In this document: positions 23,305 to 33,121 of the stretch, piece after piece
Layout of the letters: the number at the start of each line of letters is the position of its first letter
Position numbering within the stretch: the first letter of the stretch is position 1
From: Nemertoderma westbladi
Taxonomy: Eukaryota > Xenacoelomorpha > Nemertodermatida > Nemertodermatidae
Reading direction: 5' to 3'
Length of the DNA stretch: 48,938 nt
Assembly (NCBI GenBank): GCA_032718475.1
Contig: JAUCBJ010002848.1
Coordinates: forward strand, 1-48,938
Made by a program: the position numbers and the translations under genes
The notes under the pieces: generated by a model
What the model was told of the DNA's origin: nothing
What the model saw: only the letters and a program-made list of their open reading frames with translations
Database searches by the model: none

Positions 23305-26300
23305 TTAAATTATCAACTTTAATCTTTGATAAATACAGTCGGCGTGCAACCGAAAACAGTCCAAAGAACATTGACCTTCGCATTGTTTAGTTGCCATGGA
23401 AACAGTTGATTGGCAACGTCCCCGCTCTAAAGAGAACCCTACCCTCTCCAATAAACCATCGCCACCTGTAGAAGAAACTGCCTGTAACACATCTTCATCA
23501 ATAGATTCACCCTTAACAGAGAACCTCAAGCTTGGAGGCAACTTTATCCCTTCCTTGACTACAAGGGTTGTCGATTCTTCTAGAATTCTCCTTAAACCAA
23601 CCGGCTTTAACAAACGAATTGGTACCCCGGAATCGAATAACGTAACATTACGAATAAACCGAAGTTCCGGTAACAGACAGGGTGTCACCGCGTGGATACA
23701 AGTCGCGTCGGTTAGGTTTATGGTAATTGGGATGGAGCAGGTGACCCCCGTATCTTGGTTACTCGTAACTAACAGTCGCTTCTCCGCTGCTAAAACGTAG
23801 AGATGCCGGAAGGCCTGATGGTGGCAGCGGTGGTCACCGCTGGTGACCGGGTACCGAGGGTAGAAGGCCACCAACATAGCCGAGACGGCCTCGTCGCTAG
23901 TCGACAGGGCCATCCTGCAGTTGCCTAGGAACAACAGACCCAGGGCCAGGTGGTTGATCAAATGATTGCCGTAGCGGATTTCGCTAGAGATACGGAAGTG
24001 GAGATGCCGTAGGAACTTTAAGACTTCAAGATCACCAGTCCCTGACATTACCATGGAGAGAGCGAGCACTATGGTACTCAAACAGCTCTCAACGGTGAGT
24101 TTACTCAGAGGCTCGCACCGTAACACTGCAACTTTATCTAGAGTCGAGCGCGCGAAGTGCAGCAGCGTGGCGCGAGCGTCCGTGTTAGCCGAGCCCGCAA
24201 ACTTAAACCCCAAAGCGAGACAAGTGCCGGCGAGGACGTTAAGGAAGGCCTCCCTGGCGGTCTCCATGTCCTCGGCGGGGTCTCGGGTCTCGAAACCGGC
24301 GTCGTGCGCCTCTAGCAGCACCAAGGGGAAAGCGGAACGAACCCACACGCTGGTGGGTTGTACCCAATCCCACATGATGAGTCCGCGAGCGAGACAGCGA
24401 TACAAGAGGAAGTCTGGACGGATGGTATCCAATAGGGAGAGAGTAGCGGGAGGTATAAACCAGTTGGCGACGGCCGAGTTGTTACTCTTAAGGAATATGA
24501 GTGTGAGAGCGGCGATGGCGCCCGGGGATGTTATATCGAGGTTAATTAAATCGCCTTCTTTTACCTGGAAGGATGGCGATGTGGCGATGCGACAATGCGG
24601 ATTCGCTAACACCATGTCGCGTTTCCTCCCGCCGATCATGTAGCGGTACAGTTGATCGGGCACCGTGGACGCGCCCACAAAGGCCGCGGACTGCCCGCGG
24701 GCGAGTAGGACCATGCCGAGAGCGAGTCCGGCGGCCAAGGAATACGCCTCGCGGTCGGAGCAGTTCTCAGAGTCCACGGAGGAGGGCCGCCCGATCTCGG
24801 CCAATAGCAGGTCGCTGACGTGCTGATTGGTGGAGCCCCGGTACACGAGACCCAATCCCACGAGGGCGACCACCTTCACCGAGTGGGGAATGTCCAACTC
24901 GGTGGAGCTGTCGGGCAACATCGCGTCTATGTGGATGGACAACATCTTAGTGATGGCTAAGTCCATGGTGCCGGCGTGGGAAGCAGCCAAGCCCAGTAGA
25001 ATAGCGATAATGATCATAGGGTCGCCTTTTGAGAGGTAGTCATGTATGGCGACCTGACTGAACTGGTTGAGGTTATTGTTGAGACCCAAACCCAGTAGGA
25101 ATCCAGCGTGCTGCATCGTCATTTGGTATTTCGCCGACGGTTTTATAACAAAGTTATTCCATTGGGGGTCGTCAGAGGCGTGCGCGCGGATCTCCAGGCC
25201 CGCGGCGACCCCCACGTGGAACTGCGGCCAGTGGAGCGTCCCGGGGGGCATCTCGATGTGGTTGAAGTCGACCGTGGTGTTCCCGGGGAGGAGACGGCCT
25301 TCCGTGCACAGCTGGGGCACGGGGTGGGCCTCCGTGAGACTGGGCAGGGTCCGCTGCAGATGGAACGCGCCCCGACCTACAGCCAACGCGATGGTTCGCT
25401 GACTCACGGTCAGTAGTAACAGTTCCTGGTCCAGCACGTACTGATGGTCGGTGACACCCGGACCTTTAGGGAGAGCGATGCTCACAGGTTTAACAGACTG
25501 TAATAGATTCTCTACCTCTAAGTCTCGGGTGTCCTCGGTAAACAACACGTCAAAGATCGAAGCGCTGTCTGTCTGAGAATGTCGGTCCAACAAAGACGAC
25601 TTGCATGATTTCTTTATAAACTCCGATCTGTGGAGGACTCTGTAAGTACTCGGTTTGAGTCCCTTGCCAACATCAAGGTCTACATCGAGGTTCTCCAACA
25701 TACTGTGGATTATAAGATGTATGTGGAGGGGGAGGGTGGCCAATAGATCAGGACTAAACCCGAACTCATCAATACATTCAGCGATACTCCCAACTCTACT
25801 CCCGTCTTCTCCATCAACAGACATTCTCTCTACGAATTTTGCAGATAAAGTTGTATTTTCACACGTAAAATATTTCTCGATATCATTGAATTGGTTGGGG
25901 GATTTTTTGCAGAAATATGTGACGAAAATTTGAATAAGTTGGAAACTGCGTTTCTGCAAACTTTCACAAAGAATATAAAATTTAGATTTTGGGGGTTTTC
26001 CATTGGCTATTGCGAAAAGAGTTTCTATTATAACTGGAGGATGTTTGGAGTGGGTTAGCGAAGGTGCTGATTGGTTAACGGTGTCCCATACGCGATCGTA
26101 ATAGTTCGTGTAACCATGGTAGCCCATTCGCTTAGCTACGGGGACCAGTACGGCGAGAAGGAGCTTAGCGTCGGCGGTGGTGAGCGAGTTGAGAAGGAGT
26201 TCCTCGTGTAGCAGATGGAGGGCGTCGAACACGCAGACAACGTGATTGGATAGACTACCAGGGAGCCCGGGGAGGTTAGCCAATGAGGGAGTCCCAGTGT

Positions 26301-28356
26301 CCGGGACAGTCCCGCCGGTAGGAGTCCGGTTGCTATGGTACCGAGACGCTAGTAACCGCTCCCAATCTGAGTCGGATGGGTTCTCGGAGGAACGGGAACG
26401 TTTGGAACTGGGTGAGGCGGAACGCGTCTTAGCGACCAGTTGGTTAGCAGCCCGAGTTCTAGCAACGGCGGTGGACGCGTGACGTCCCTTAGTAACGGGA
26501 CTGTCCGCGGCGTCTACGAGGCCAAGCGAAGCGAGCAGGAATCCCGCGAAGTGAACCCACTCGTTACGCTCGTCCACCTGAGATCCCAGACCGTTCCTCA
26601 GGAGGAACCAGCTAGCGAGCGACGCGTTGAGTTCGGTGTTACTAGCGGGAGGCACTACCGCACGGAGGCTATCCAAACAACGCGACACTATTGGTTGACT
26701 GCAAATAGGAGGGAAATTCAAACGGAAAAGCGACGCGTTGCTGAACTTAATAACAACCGAATCGACGCAACTAGTAACAAAACGTTCTGGAACGAGAAAC
26801 TGAAACAATTTGTCGCTGGAGGCAGATAAATCCTCGCAGGGCGGGTCTGTCTCCACGGGGGAGGCGGAGACGCTGCCCAGCGGGTGCGGGAAGGCGGGGT
26901 CTACGGGGGTGCTGGGACGGGGTTGCCAGGGGAGCGGGGCGGGGAAGGGGTAGGGGTTGGAGCAGGGGGCGAGATGGACGCGGCCTACGGGGTGGGGGCC
27001 CGAACGGATGGTGGCGCCGAGGTTATCGGAGGAGTCCGTCTCCAAGGAGACGAGCAGCTGCAGCGAGGGGATAGGGGAGGCGTCCTTAGCGGGAAATTCA
27101 AAAGTCAAATCGAAAGTTCGATTGTTTGAGTCGCCGAAACGGATTAGTTTTACTTTATTTAGTTGGAAATAAACAAAAACGACGTAATTATTGTTTGTTA
27201 AATCCGCGACTAGGAAACATTTGTTTGTCTTTGCGGAGGTTCCCAGAGCCATTGGTTCCGTCCAGCTGTGTTCCAGAATCAGTTTAGGGGCGAGGGGGGC
27301 CACGCACTCCAGGGGGGTCTCCTCGGGGGACAGCAGAATCGCGTGCTCGGTGTGCCCCCCGAGGGAGCGGTGTCGCGGGCGGGAGGGGGTCGCCGGGGAG
27401 TAGCTCAGTCGCATCTCGCGGTCCACCCGGAACGGGGGGAACACGAGGGGGGAGCGGGGGGACGCGGGGGGGAACACCGGCAGGAGGGGGGATTCCATGA
27501 TGAGAGAGCGCAGCGAGGGAGACATCCCGGGGGAGTAACGGGAGAGACTGGCGGCGATGCTGGGTGTCCGGGAAGGGAGGGACGTCCGGGATACAGCCGC
27601 GGACGTCTTAATGAACAGAGTTTGTTCCGGTTTGCTGAACTCCCGGACGCGCCACACCGAGTGGCACCCAGTGGTGGCGTCGTATAGCGCCACAATCCCC
27701 GCGTCGCATCGCTGATCCGTCGCCACAATGCGCCACGCGGCTTCCGTTGCGTAACGCGGCTTATTCCCGTCGAGGCTGTACACTATCGGAATGACGTCAT
27801 CGTAGGGGTGTAGGAGGGTGAACAGGACCGGAAGTGGAGTGGAAGATGTGTCCGGAAGTCCGGACAGCTCGGAGGGTTTACGCTGACGTTCCAACAGTAA
27901 ACCACCGGTCGGTAAACGATGGGCATTCTTTACCGTAAACGGGATCGCGCATTGGAACTGCTGCCCCCCGGATATCACCAATATCAGATTGGAATGGATG
28001 ACAGCCAACGAGTTATATAAAGACGAGTTACTCGATTTAGTAGGAGGTCCGTTGTAATTAAAGTTACAACGGAAGGCCTTCTTTATAGGGTAATCGGTAG
28101 AAAATGTTTCGAACTTAGGAACTCCTTTATCGTCTATATAACTTATTAAAACCTTTTTACCGATTGTGTATATTTCCTCCTGTATGTTCCCGTTTAGTTC
28201 TAAATTCCAATGGATATCGTCCGTTATTAGGTCCCAGCCGGTTATATTCACTATGTCTCTGAGTCTGTCAGTGAGGGGGAGGAATTCGCTGCATTCTCTC
28301 GCTGTAATCATTGTTTCTTCGAAGCCACAGCCGGCACGGTGGCAACCAGACTTCAT
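23305..28356 (-). CDS. ANAPC1: APC1, scaffold subunit of the anaphase-promoting complex
   Basis: This is the largest subunit of the APC/C, the E3 ubiquitin ligase that drives anaphase and mitotic exit. It bridges the platform, the catalytic module and the TPR lobe. The single frame has 1683 codons. Residues about 16-600 form the N-terminal beta-propeller region; the conserved start TMITARECSEFLPL at Met16 suggests Met16 (A at -3) rather than Met1 may be the true start. Residues about 253-350 are a disordered loop with about ten SP/TP sites (Thr264, Ser275, Ser279, Ser289, Ser299, Ser302, Ser320, Thr323, Ser343, Thr347), equivalent to the phospho-regulated loop controlling CDC20 binding. Residues about 1082-1500 are the PC (proteasome/cyclosome) repeats, for example HAGFLLGLGLN, VVALVGLGLVYRG, SLAAGLALGM and HLALGLLFLGN, followed by FRHLYVLAAE. 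Similarity fades after about residue 1630. About 230-250 C-terminal residues of the roughly 1940-residue family norm are absent, so the frame probably reads through a splice donor near 23466-23440. Confidence 0.95.
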   Translation of the reverse strand: MKSGCHRAGCGFEETMITARECSEFLPLTDRLRDIVNITGWDLITDDIHWNLELNGNIQEEIYTIGKKVLISYIDDKGVPKFETFSTDYPIKKAFRCNFNYNGPPTKSSNSSLYNSLAVIHSNLILVISGGQQFQCAIPFTVKNAHRLPTGGLLLERQRKPSELSGLPDTSSTPLPVLFTLLHPYDDVIPIVYSLDGNKPRYATEAAWRIVATDQRCDAGIVALYDATTGCHSVWRVREFSKPEQTLFIKTSAAVSRTSLPSRTPSIAASLSRYSPGMSPSLRSLIMESPLLPVFPPASPRSPLVFPPFRVDREMRLSYSPATPSRPRHRSLGGHTEHAILLSPEETPLECVAPLAPKLILEHSWTEPMALGTSAKTNKCFLVADLTNNNYVVFVYFQLNKVKLIRFGDSNNRTFDLTFEFPAKDASPIPSLQLLVSLETDSSDNLGATIRSGPHPVGRVHLAPCSNPYPFPAPLPWQPRPSTPVDPAFPHPLGSVSASPVETDPPCEDLSASSDKLFQFLVPERFVTSCVDSVVIKFSNASLFRLNFPPICSQPIVSRCLDSLRAVVPPASNTELNASLASWFLLRNGLGSQVDERNEWVHFAGFLLASLGLVDAADSPVTKGRHASTAVARTRAANQLVAKTRSASPSSKRSRSSENPSDSDWERLLASRYHSNRTPTGGTVPDTGTPSLANLPGLPGSLSNHVVCVFDALHLLHEELLLNSLTTADAKLLLAVLVPVAKRMGYHGYTNYYDRVWDTVNQSAPSLTHSKHPPVIIETLFAIANGKPPKSKFYILCESLQKRSFQLIQIFVTYFCKKSPNQFNDIEKYFTCENTTLSAKFVERMSVDGEDGSRVGSIAECIDEFGFSPDLLATLPLHIHLIIHSMLENLDVDLDVGKGLKPSTYRVLHRSEFIKKSCKSSLLDRHSQTDSASIFDVLFTEDTRDLEVENLLQSVKPVSIALPKGPGVTDHQYVLDQELLLLTVSQRTIALAVGRGAFHLQRTLPSLTEAHPVPQLCTEGRLLPGNTTVDFNHIEMPPGTLHWPQFHVGVAAGLEIRAHASDDPQWNNFVIKPSAKYQMTMQHAGFLLGLGLNNNLNQFSQVAIHDYLSKGDPMIIIAILLGLAASHAGTMDLAITKMLSIHIDAMLPDSSTELDIPHSVKVVALVGLGLVYRGSTNQHVSDLLLAEIGRPSSVDSENCSDREAYSLAAGLALGMVLLARGQSAAFVGASTVPDQLYRYMIGGRKRDMVLANPHCRIATSPSFQVKEGDLINLDITSPGAIAALTLIFLKSNNSAVANWFIPPATLSLLDTIRPDFLLYRCLARGLIMWDWVQPTSVWVRSAFPLVLLEAHDAGFETRDPAEDMETAREAFLNVLAGTCLALGFKFAGSANTDARATLLHFARSTLDKVAVLRCEPLSKLTVESCLSTIVLALSMVMSGTGDLEVLKFLRHLHFRISSEIRYGNHLINHLALGLLFLGNCRMALSTSDEAVSAMLVAFYPRYPVTSGDHRCHHQAFRHLYVLAAEKRLLVTSNQDTGVTCSIPITINLTDATCIHAVTPCLLPELRFIRNVTLFDSGVPIRLLKPVGLRRILEESTTLVVKEGIKLPPSLRFSVKGESIDEDVLQAVSSTGGDGLLERVGFSLERGRCQSTVSMATKQCEGQCSLDCFRLHADCIYQRLKLII
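23390..23403. promoter_or_regulatory. X-box-like motif at the APC1 3' end
   Basis: GTTGCCATGGAAAC fits the RFX consensus GTNRCC-N-RGYAAC read on the minus strand as GTTTCCATGGCAAC, with ATTGG six bases downstream at 23409-23413. It falls in the non-conserved tail of the APC1 frame and could be an intronic element or chance. Confidence 0.3.
23440..23467 (-). other. Candidate 5' splice site(s) ending the large APC1 exon
   Basis: Two GT sites occur where homology to APC1 stops: CTACAG|GTGGCG (last exon base 23466) and GAGAGG|GTAGGG about 25 bp further. Either would end the big exon in the short linker after the PC-repeat domain. This is inference; the acceptor was not found. Confidence 0.35.
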
Positions 28357-28910
28357 CCGTCAATCAAGATTCCAGTATTTTCTAACATTTGGTGAGGTCA
28401 CAGTTCACAGCGAATGGATTCAATTGTTTGACATGTCACTCAATCAATATGCAAAAATCATTCGAATACGTAATATTATTATTTATAAATAATCGACATA
28501 GGCTTAAGCCTAACTAAAATTGCCTAGATAGCGCTAGCAATAAGTGGCCGGGCGGTGTGTATAATCATTTCGGTACAAGTGCTTTTTATACCAGGTTTTA
28601 AGCAGAGCCTCAAAACCAGAAAGGAATAAGTGGCTGTGGGGTGGCTGGCCCTGGTAATAAATTCTTACCAAACAATACAAGAGAGGCAGATTCAATTGTT
28701 TAATCATTATTATTATTATTAACACTCGATACCAGTAAAAATATGACCATGGAGAAAACAACCCGGTTACAAACAAGAAACAACACTGACGGTTGTAAAA
28801 CAAAACTAAATACACATAATACAAAGAGAAAGACAGAAAGAGGCACAGAATACATAGATAAAATGACAATAAGGGCGCGTTGGCAAATATAAAAAAAAAT
28901 CGGACAAACA
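28357..28910. other. Upstream of APC1, no other gene
   Basis: Contains the presumed APC1 promoter/5'-UTR. There is a TGACCTCACC and a TGACATGTCA-type palindrome upstream on the minus strand, and no obvious TATA. The remainder (28500-28910) is low-complexity AT-rich sequence; open frames there look random. Confidence 0.4.
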
Positions 28911-30133
28911 TACACCATAACCCTTAATACAACAACCATTTTTAGGGGGTCGGAGACCCCCCCCCCCCTAATTTTTTTCAAATTTCAATAAAATGCTACG
29001 AAATTCGGTATGATGATAAATCGACACCTTTTCTTACTGGTGGCGTGGCCGGATTTTTCAATTTCTCAGTTATTTCCATACAACAAGCCCTTAAAAATGT
29101 CTATTTAGCAATGTTTTACCACCTCCGTAGACTTTATTTTTCATCTTTGTAATGAAATCTAGATATCATTACACCATATCATATAAGGTTCCACCTTGGT
29201 GTAGTGGTTGCATTGAATTCACATCTCTAGTAGGTCGTGGGTTCGATCCTCACATGGGCCAGGGCAGTTTTCGTTTCGGCACGAATGCTTTAAAGGGACC
29301 AGCCAGGGCGCATCTCTGCCTTGCATCTTTAAGAAGTGGTAGCTAAATGAGTACTAGAGTTTCCTCTGGGGAGTAAAGTTCTGGGGGGACCGCACTGGAA
29401 ATAAGTCGTAAGACTTTGTGCGTAATCCCTGGCCTAGCGGCCGAAGAAAATTTACTTTTACTTTTTTACTTTACATTAGATCCGCCTTCATCTGCAGATT
29501 CCGAATATGAAACCCGTTGTAAATTTCACCAAGAACTTCCGGAGATATTATAAAAATACTAAGGTGTAAATTTTGTGATGTAAATCGGTATAATTCTATA
29601 ATTCTGTGTTTTTTTTACTCAATTCTAGACTATTATTATGAGTAATGAAAAAACAAGATGGAGAGTTTTAAGCGCTCAGCTAAATAATAATTAATATTCT
29701 AGAATAAAGACAACAAAACATCAGAATTATAGCGATTTACGTCTCTAAATTTTCACATTAGTATTTTGATAAAATCTTTACTACCAACTGACCAATTTTT
29801 GGTTAAATTTAAAACGGTTTTCAGATTCGGAATCTACAGACGAAGGCGGTTGTAATGATAGCTAGATTACATTTCAAAGACGTAAAATAAAGTCTACGGA
29901 GGTGGTTAAACATTGCTAAATAGACATTTTTTAAGGGATTGTTGTATGGAAATAACTGAGAAATTGAAAAATCCGGCCAGGCCACCAGTGAGAAAAGGTG
30001 TCAATCTGTTATCATATCAAATTTTGTAGCATTTTATTGTAATTTTAAAAAAATTAGGGTGGGAGGGGGGGGGGGGGGGGGCTCCGACCCCCTAAAAATG
30101 GTTGTTGTATTACGTATTAAGGGTTATGGTGTA
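28911..30133. mobile_element. Palindromic foldback element interrupted by a SINE
   Basis: 28911 (TACACCATAACCCTTAATAC) onward is the inverted copy of sequence ending at 30133. Both arms share CAACAACCATTTTTAGGGGG, a pure C/G run, AATCCGGCC-type sequence with AATTTCTCAGTTATTTCCAT, TAGCAATGTTT and CACCTCCGTAGACTTTATTT. The symmetry resumes beyond the inserted SINE (CCGCCTTC, CAGATTCCGAAT) and runs almost to the centre near 29650. Without the SINE it is about 940 bp and nearly all inverted repeat. No ORF. Confidence 0.88.
29186..29470 (+). mobile_element. tRNA-derived SINE, full-length copy
   Basis: The head starts GGTTCCACCTTGGTGTAGTG with A-box TGGTGTAGTGG (29197-29207) and B-box GGTTCGATCC (29240-29249), the pol III internal promoter spacing of a tRNA. 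The body contains GGCAGTTTTCGTTTCGGC and AGTGGTAGCTAAATGAGTAC. The tail is GCGGCCGAAGAAAATTTACT followed by a short CTTTT repeat. It sits exactly where the symmetry of the surrounding palindrome is broken, so it inserted after the palindrome. Confidence 0.88.
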
Positions 30134-31489
30134 CTTCACTACGTATTGTGACAGGGACTACAATAGACATTAGGTGAAATAAAACCCATCGCATAAAAGC
30201 CAAAAATTAATTAAAAATATGTCATAATATCTCTTTAATAGCAAAAACATTAATAAAAAAAATAAAATAAATCATAAAATCAGGGTACATAATATGCAAA
30301 TAATAAACAAAATTACATGAACCTATTGAAGCGGCAAAATGAAATAAGATTTAGTTCTTTGACCATTCTTGTAATTCAGATGTATTTCAGATGTCAGGAT
30401 GTCCATGGATTGGAATGTCCTTAAAGACAGGCAAGAGTCACAAACAGACAAATACAGGATCTCGTTGAACTGTTGAAAGACCCGCCCTATCGCCTGATCG
30501 CTATAATCTCACCTTCTGACCGTGTAATAAATAAATCAGCGAAAAAAGTCAGCGATAAAGTTAAAGACGTAGGGTAACTAAAGAAGATCTACTAGTACTT
30601 GATAAAGAGGTACTGGACTGGTTAGCCTGTATAATACGGTCTTCTGTCTTCACAACCACACTCAACTCCGCCACTCCATCTATGGCTATTCCATATTCAG
30701 GCCAGCAGTCGTGCTTCAGAAACGAGGGTTGTCTAGTCTGCTCTGCTTCTGCATGGTGCCGGTGCTTGGCAGCCTGGGCTGGGACGGAATTGGCCAGTCA
30801 GCCAGTTCAGACTGACAGAAGTACTGAAGAAGGTCTGTCAGTTTTCGCGGTAAATATCTGAATAATAATAACTGCAAGCAAGCAAGCAAGCCGTATTTCA
30901 TAGTTGATGCATATAGCAATAGAGCATAGGCCTACTGGCTACACTCAATCTGCCAAACACAGAAAGATGACACCGGGAACGGGAAGGACTACTGCGGTAG
31001 GCAGGATGAGAGGTAGGCGAACTACCGGCAGACCGGTACAACTGCCTGACAGCCTGAATGCAAGACTGCGCAACAATATTGCATTAGCACAGCCGCTGTA
31101 TGAGTAGGCCTATATGATTTGGCTACTCGCAACGGCACGACCAGACGACTACAGCAAGGCCAATACGGTACCTACGTCTGTACGTTTGTATGTCAATACT
31201 GCTGTACTGCAGTACAGCAGTATGTAGAGCAGTAGAGTAGAACTGCCGATTTCAGAATTTAGTCAATCAGTCTATTTCATAGAATTAGCCACTGATTTGA
31301 ATTTCCCTCCTTTCTAAGGCCCAAAAAAAATTTGTACAAATCTTGATGAGATTGAATGAAATTTGAAGCAGAGCTTTCATTCTTTAGCTACAAGCGTTTA
31401 ATAAAAGGTGTCTCCGTCGATATTGCACCAGTCACACCGCAGTTATTCTTCAACCTTATAGTGAATTGATAATTGAACTGGTTGGTATT
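30134..31489. other. Gene-free stretch
   Basis: AT-rich sequence followed by a segment with many short words (CTGTACTGCAGTACAG palindrome near 31200). No conserved coding segment seen. Confidence 0.45.
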
Positions 31490-31590
31490 GATCGAAAGCT
31501 GGCGATGTAAGGATTCCAAATATGTAACACGATCGTTTAAAAATAGTTGAGATACAGTATGAGCGTTCGAAAGTTGCACGATTTTTCATC
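31490..31590. repeat. Diverged copy of the 19601-20050 palindrome arm
   Basis: AAGCTGGCGATGTAAGGATT, CAAATATGTAACACGAT, TTGAGATACAGTATGAGCG and AAGTTGCACGA parallel the blocks AAGCTTTCCAAT, GCAAGGATTCAAAATATG, GAGATATAGGCG and AGATTGCAAGAA of the palindrome arms, with substitutions and small indels. Confidence 0.5.
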
Positions 31591-31639
31591 TGCGCAAGGC
31601 TATTTTATCGGCCTCATCGGCTGACTGACGCTATCTAGC

Positions 31640-32190
31640 GTCGAAATAGCTATGGTGGACTGGTAATCTTCAACGTAAGTTATGGCCAAATATGATTTGA
31701 TTGGGCGAACGCCCGTCAGGTCGCGGTGTATTCCGGCTTCCAGGAATGGTTCCGAGCTAATATCTTGATCCGTTAATTTCGCTAACATTGTTTTAATGAT
31801 TTTCACATGGCTCTCTCAGCATGGCCATTACTCGATGGGAAATATGGGGTGCTGGGACCCCATCTCACACCCCACCGTTCTAGAAATTTTCTAAATCTAG
31901 AAGCAGCGAATTGTGGTCCCCTGTCTGTCCTTAAAAAAAGTTGGAACGCCGAAGTCTACAAAAAATTTCCGCATTACAAAAGTAAGTTGTTGTGGAGTCG
32001 GGTCCTGCCGCCATTGGGCCACTATTGGGAAGGGAATAAAAAGTCAGTATAAACAAGGTAGTGACGTCCAGCCAGTGCAAGATCCGCTGAGCAACATTGA
32101 AAAGGTCGTTCAGGAACAGGAACATGTTGTTACCAATTGACGGAAAGGAGCATGTTACAAATAAGGCTTTTTCTAACCAAAACAATAAAC
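31640..32190 (-). pseudogene. Decayed Ty3/gypsy-type integrase
   Basis: Minus-strand translation across frames gives FFVDFGVP, then TDRGPQFAASRFRKF, RWGVRWGPSTPYFPSSNGHA and ERAM, followed by RNTPRPDGRSPNQIIFG. This is the integrase catalytic core of gypsy-like retrotransposons: D of TDxGPQF, the SPYxPxSNGxAER block with the catalytic Glu, and the RNTP...G.SP...L.G tail. Several frameshifts and stops make it non-functional. Gag, protease and RT were not recognised next to it. A probable LTR lies to the right. Confidence 0.8.
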
Positions 32191-32328
32191 GATGTTGTTA
32201 TTAATATCGTATAGGCCTATAAGAATATATATTTTTACTTATCTAGTTTATCTATTCACTAGCGCTTATATCCTGCAAATAATATCCAATTGGGGGGATG
32301 GGGGGAGGGGGTAAAAGAAATCACTAAG

Positions 32329-33121
32329 TGTGACGGGGGTGGGGGGGGGGGGGGAAGGGTGTAAAGGAAAGCACGATTATCACTGGATGATATTAGTGAT
32401 GCCATTTGGGATTTAAAACTGGATCCTGCCAAGATCCTTGGTTGCTTGGTGTTTCGGCCTTCGGCAATATCATAGGGAGTTAATTTTGTAAGCGGATTCA
32501 ATTCCCTTAAATTATCCACCCGAAAATGGGACCAGTGGCATTTTACCAATATAGTTGGCGATACGAGATTACCAATAATAATCTATAGGGGGGCGATACA
32601 GGCCCCAAAGCCACAGAGAGAGGTGAAAGGTCAAACCACCTCAGAGGGAGAACACAGCTAGTCAAGGCTAGCGGCGGGGGAAACACTCACAGGGAGTGCC
32701 AAAGTGACAATTAGTATATAAGCCAATAGCAGGCAGGGAGCACGTGGACAGAGATAGGAAAGCATCCATTGGGTACAGAAGGCCAAGTAGAGTAAGAGGT
32801 GAAACCGATATCTATGTGTATCAATCATATAGTTATTCTGTATTACTGATTTACCGGTCAGTTCATTAATCACAGAGTTGCAGACCGGTTATAGTTTTTG
32901 ACCGTCATCTAGTATCAATAATATATCTGATTCTGTATTGCGATTTCAATCACATTCTGTAACTAATTCTGTGCTATTATCATTTGGAACATTAACATCG
33001 AGAAACACAAACTCTGTTATTTTCCCCAACGGCCTTCGGCCAAAAGGACAGTAGCTCAGCAGCCCAGCAGGAGGTGACGCGTACTAAATCTTATCCGGTC
33101 GGGATCTACAATCCCGTCACA
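32329..33121. mobile_element. Probable LTR (TGTGACGGG ... CCCGTCACA)
   Basis: A 793-bp segment bounded by a perfect 9-bp inverted repeat TGTGACGGG / CCCGTCACA, with the TG...CA ends of LTR retrotransposons. It contains a TATATAAG box at 32715-32722 (plus strand). No flanking target duplication is obvious and no second LTR is in the window. The integrase relic lies just to the left on the minus strand. If LTR and integrase belong together, the element would run right to left with most of its internal region deleted, but the TATA box points the other way. It may be a solo LTR. Confidence 0.5.

Noticed and set aside
23396-27728. Plus-strand and secondary open frames inside the APC1 locus
   Set aside because: They lie antisense to or out of frame with a clear 5-kb conserved coding frame, in a GC-richer region where shadow frames are expected.
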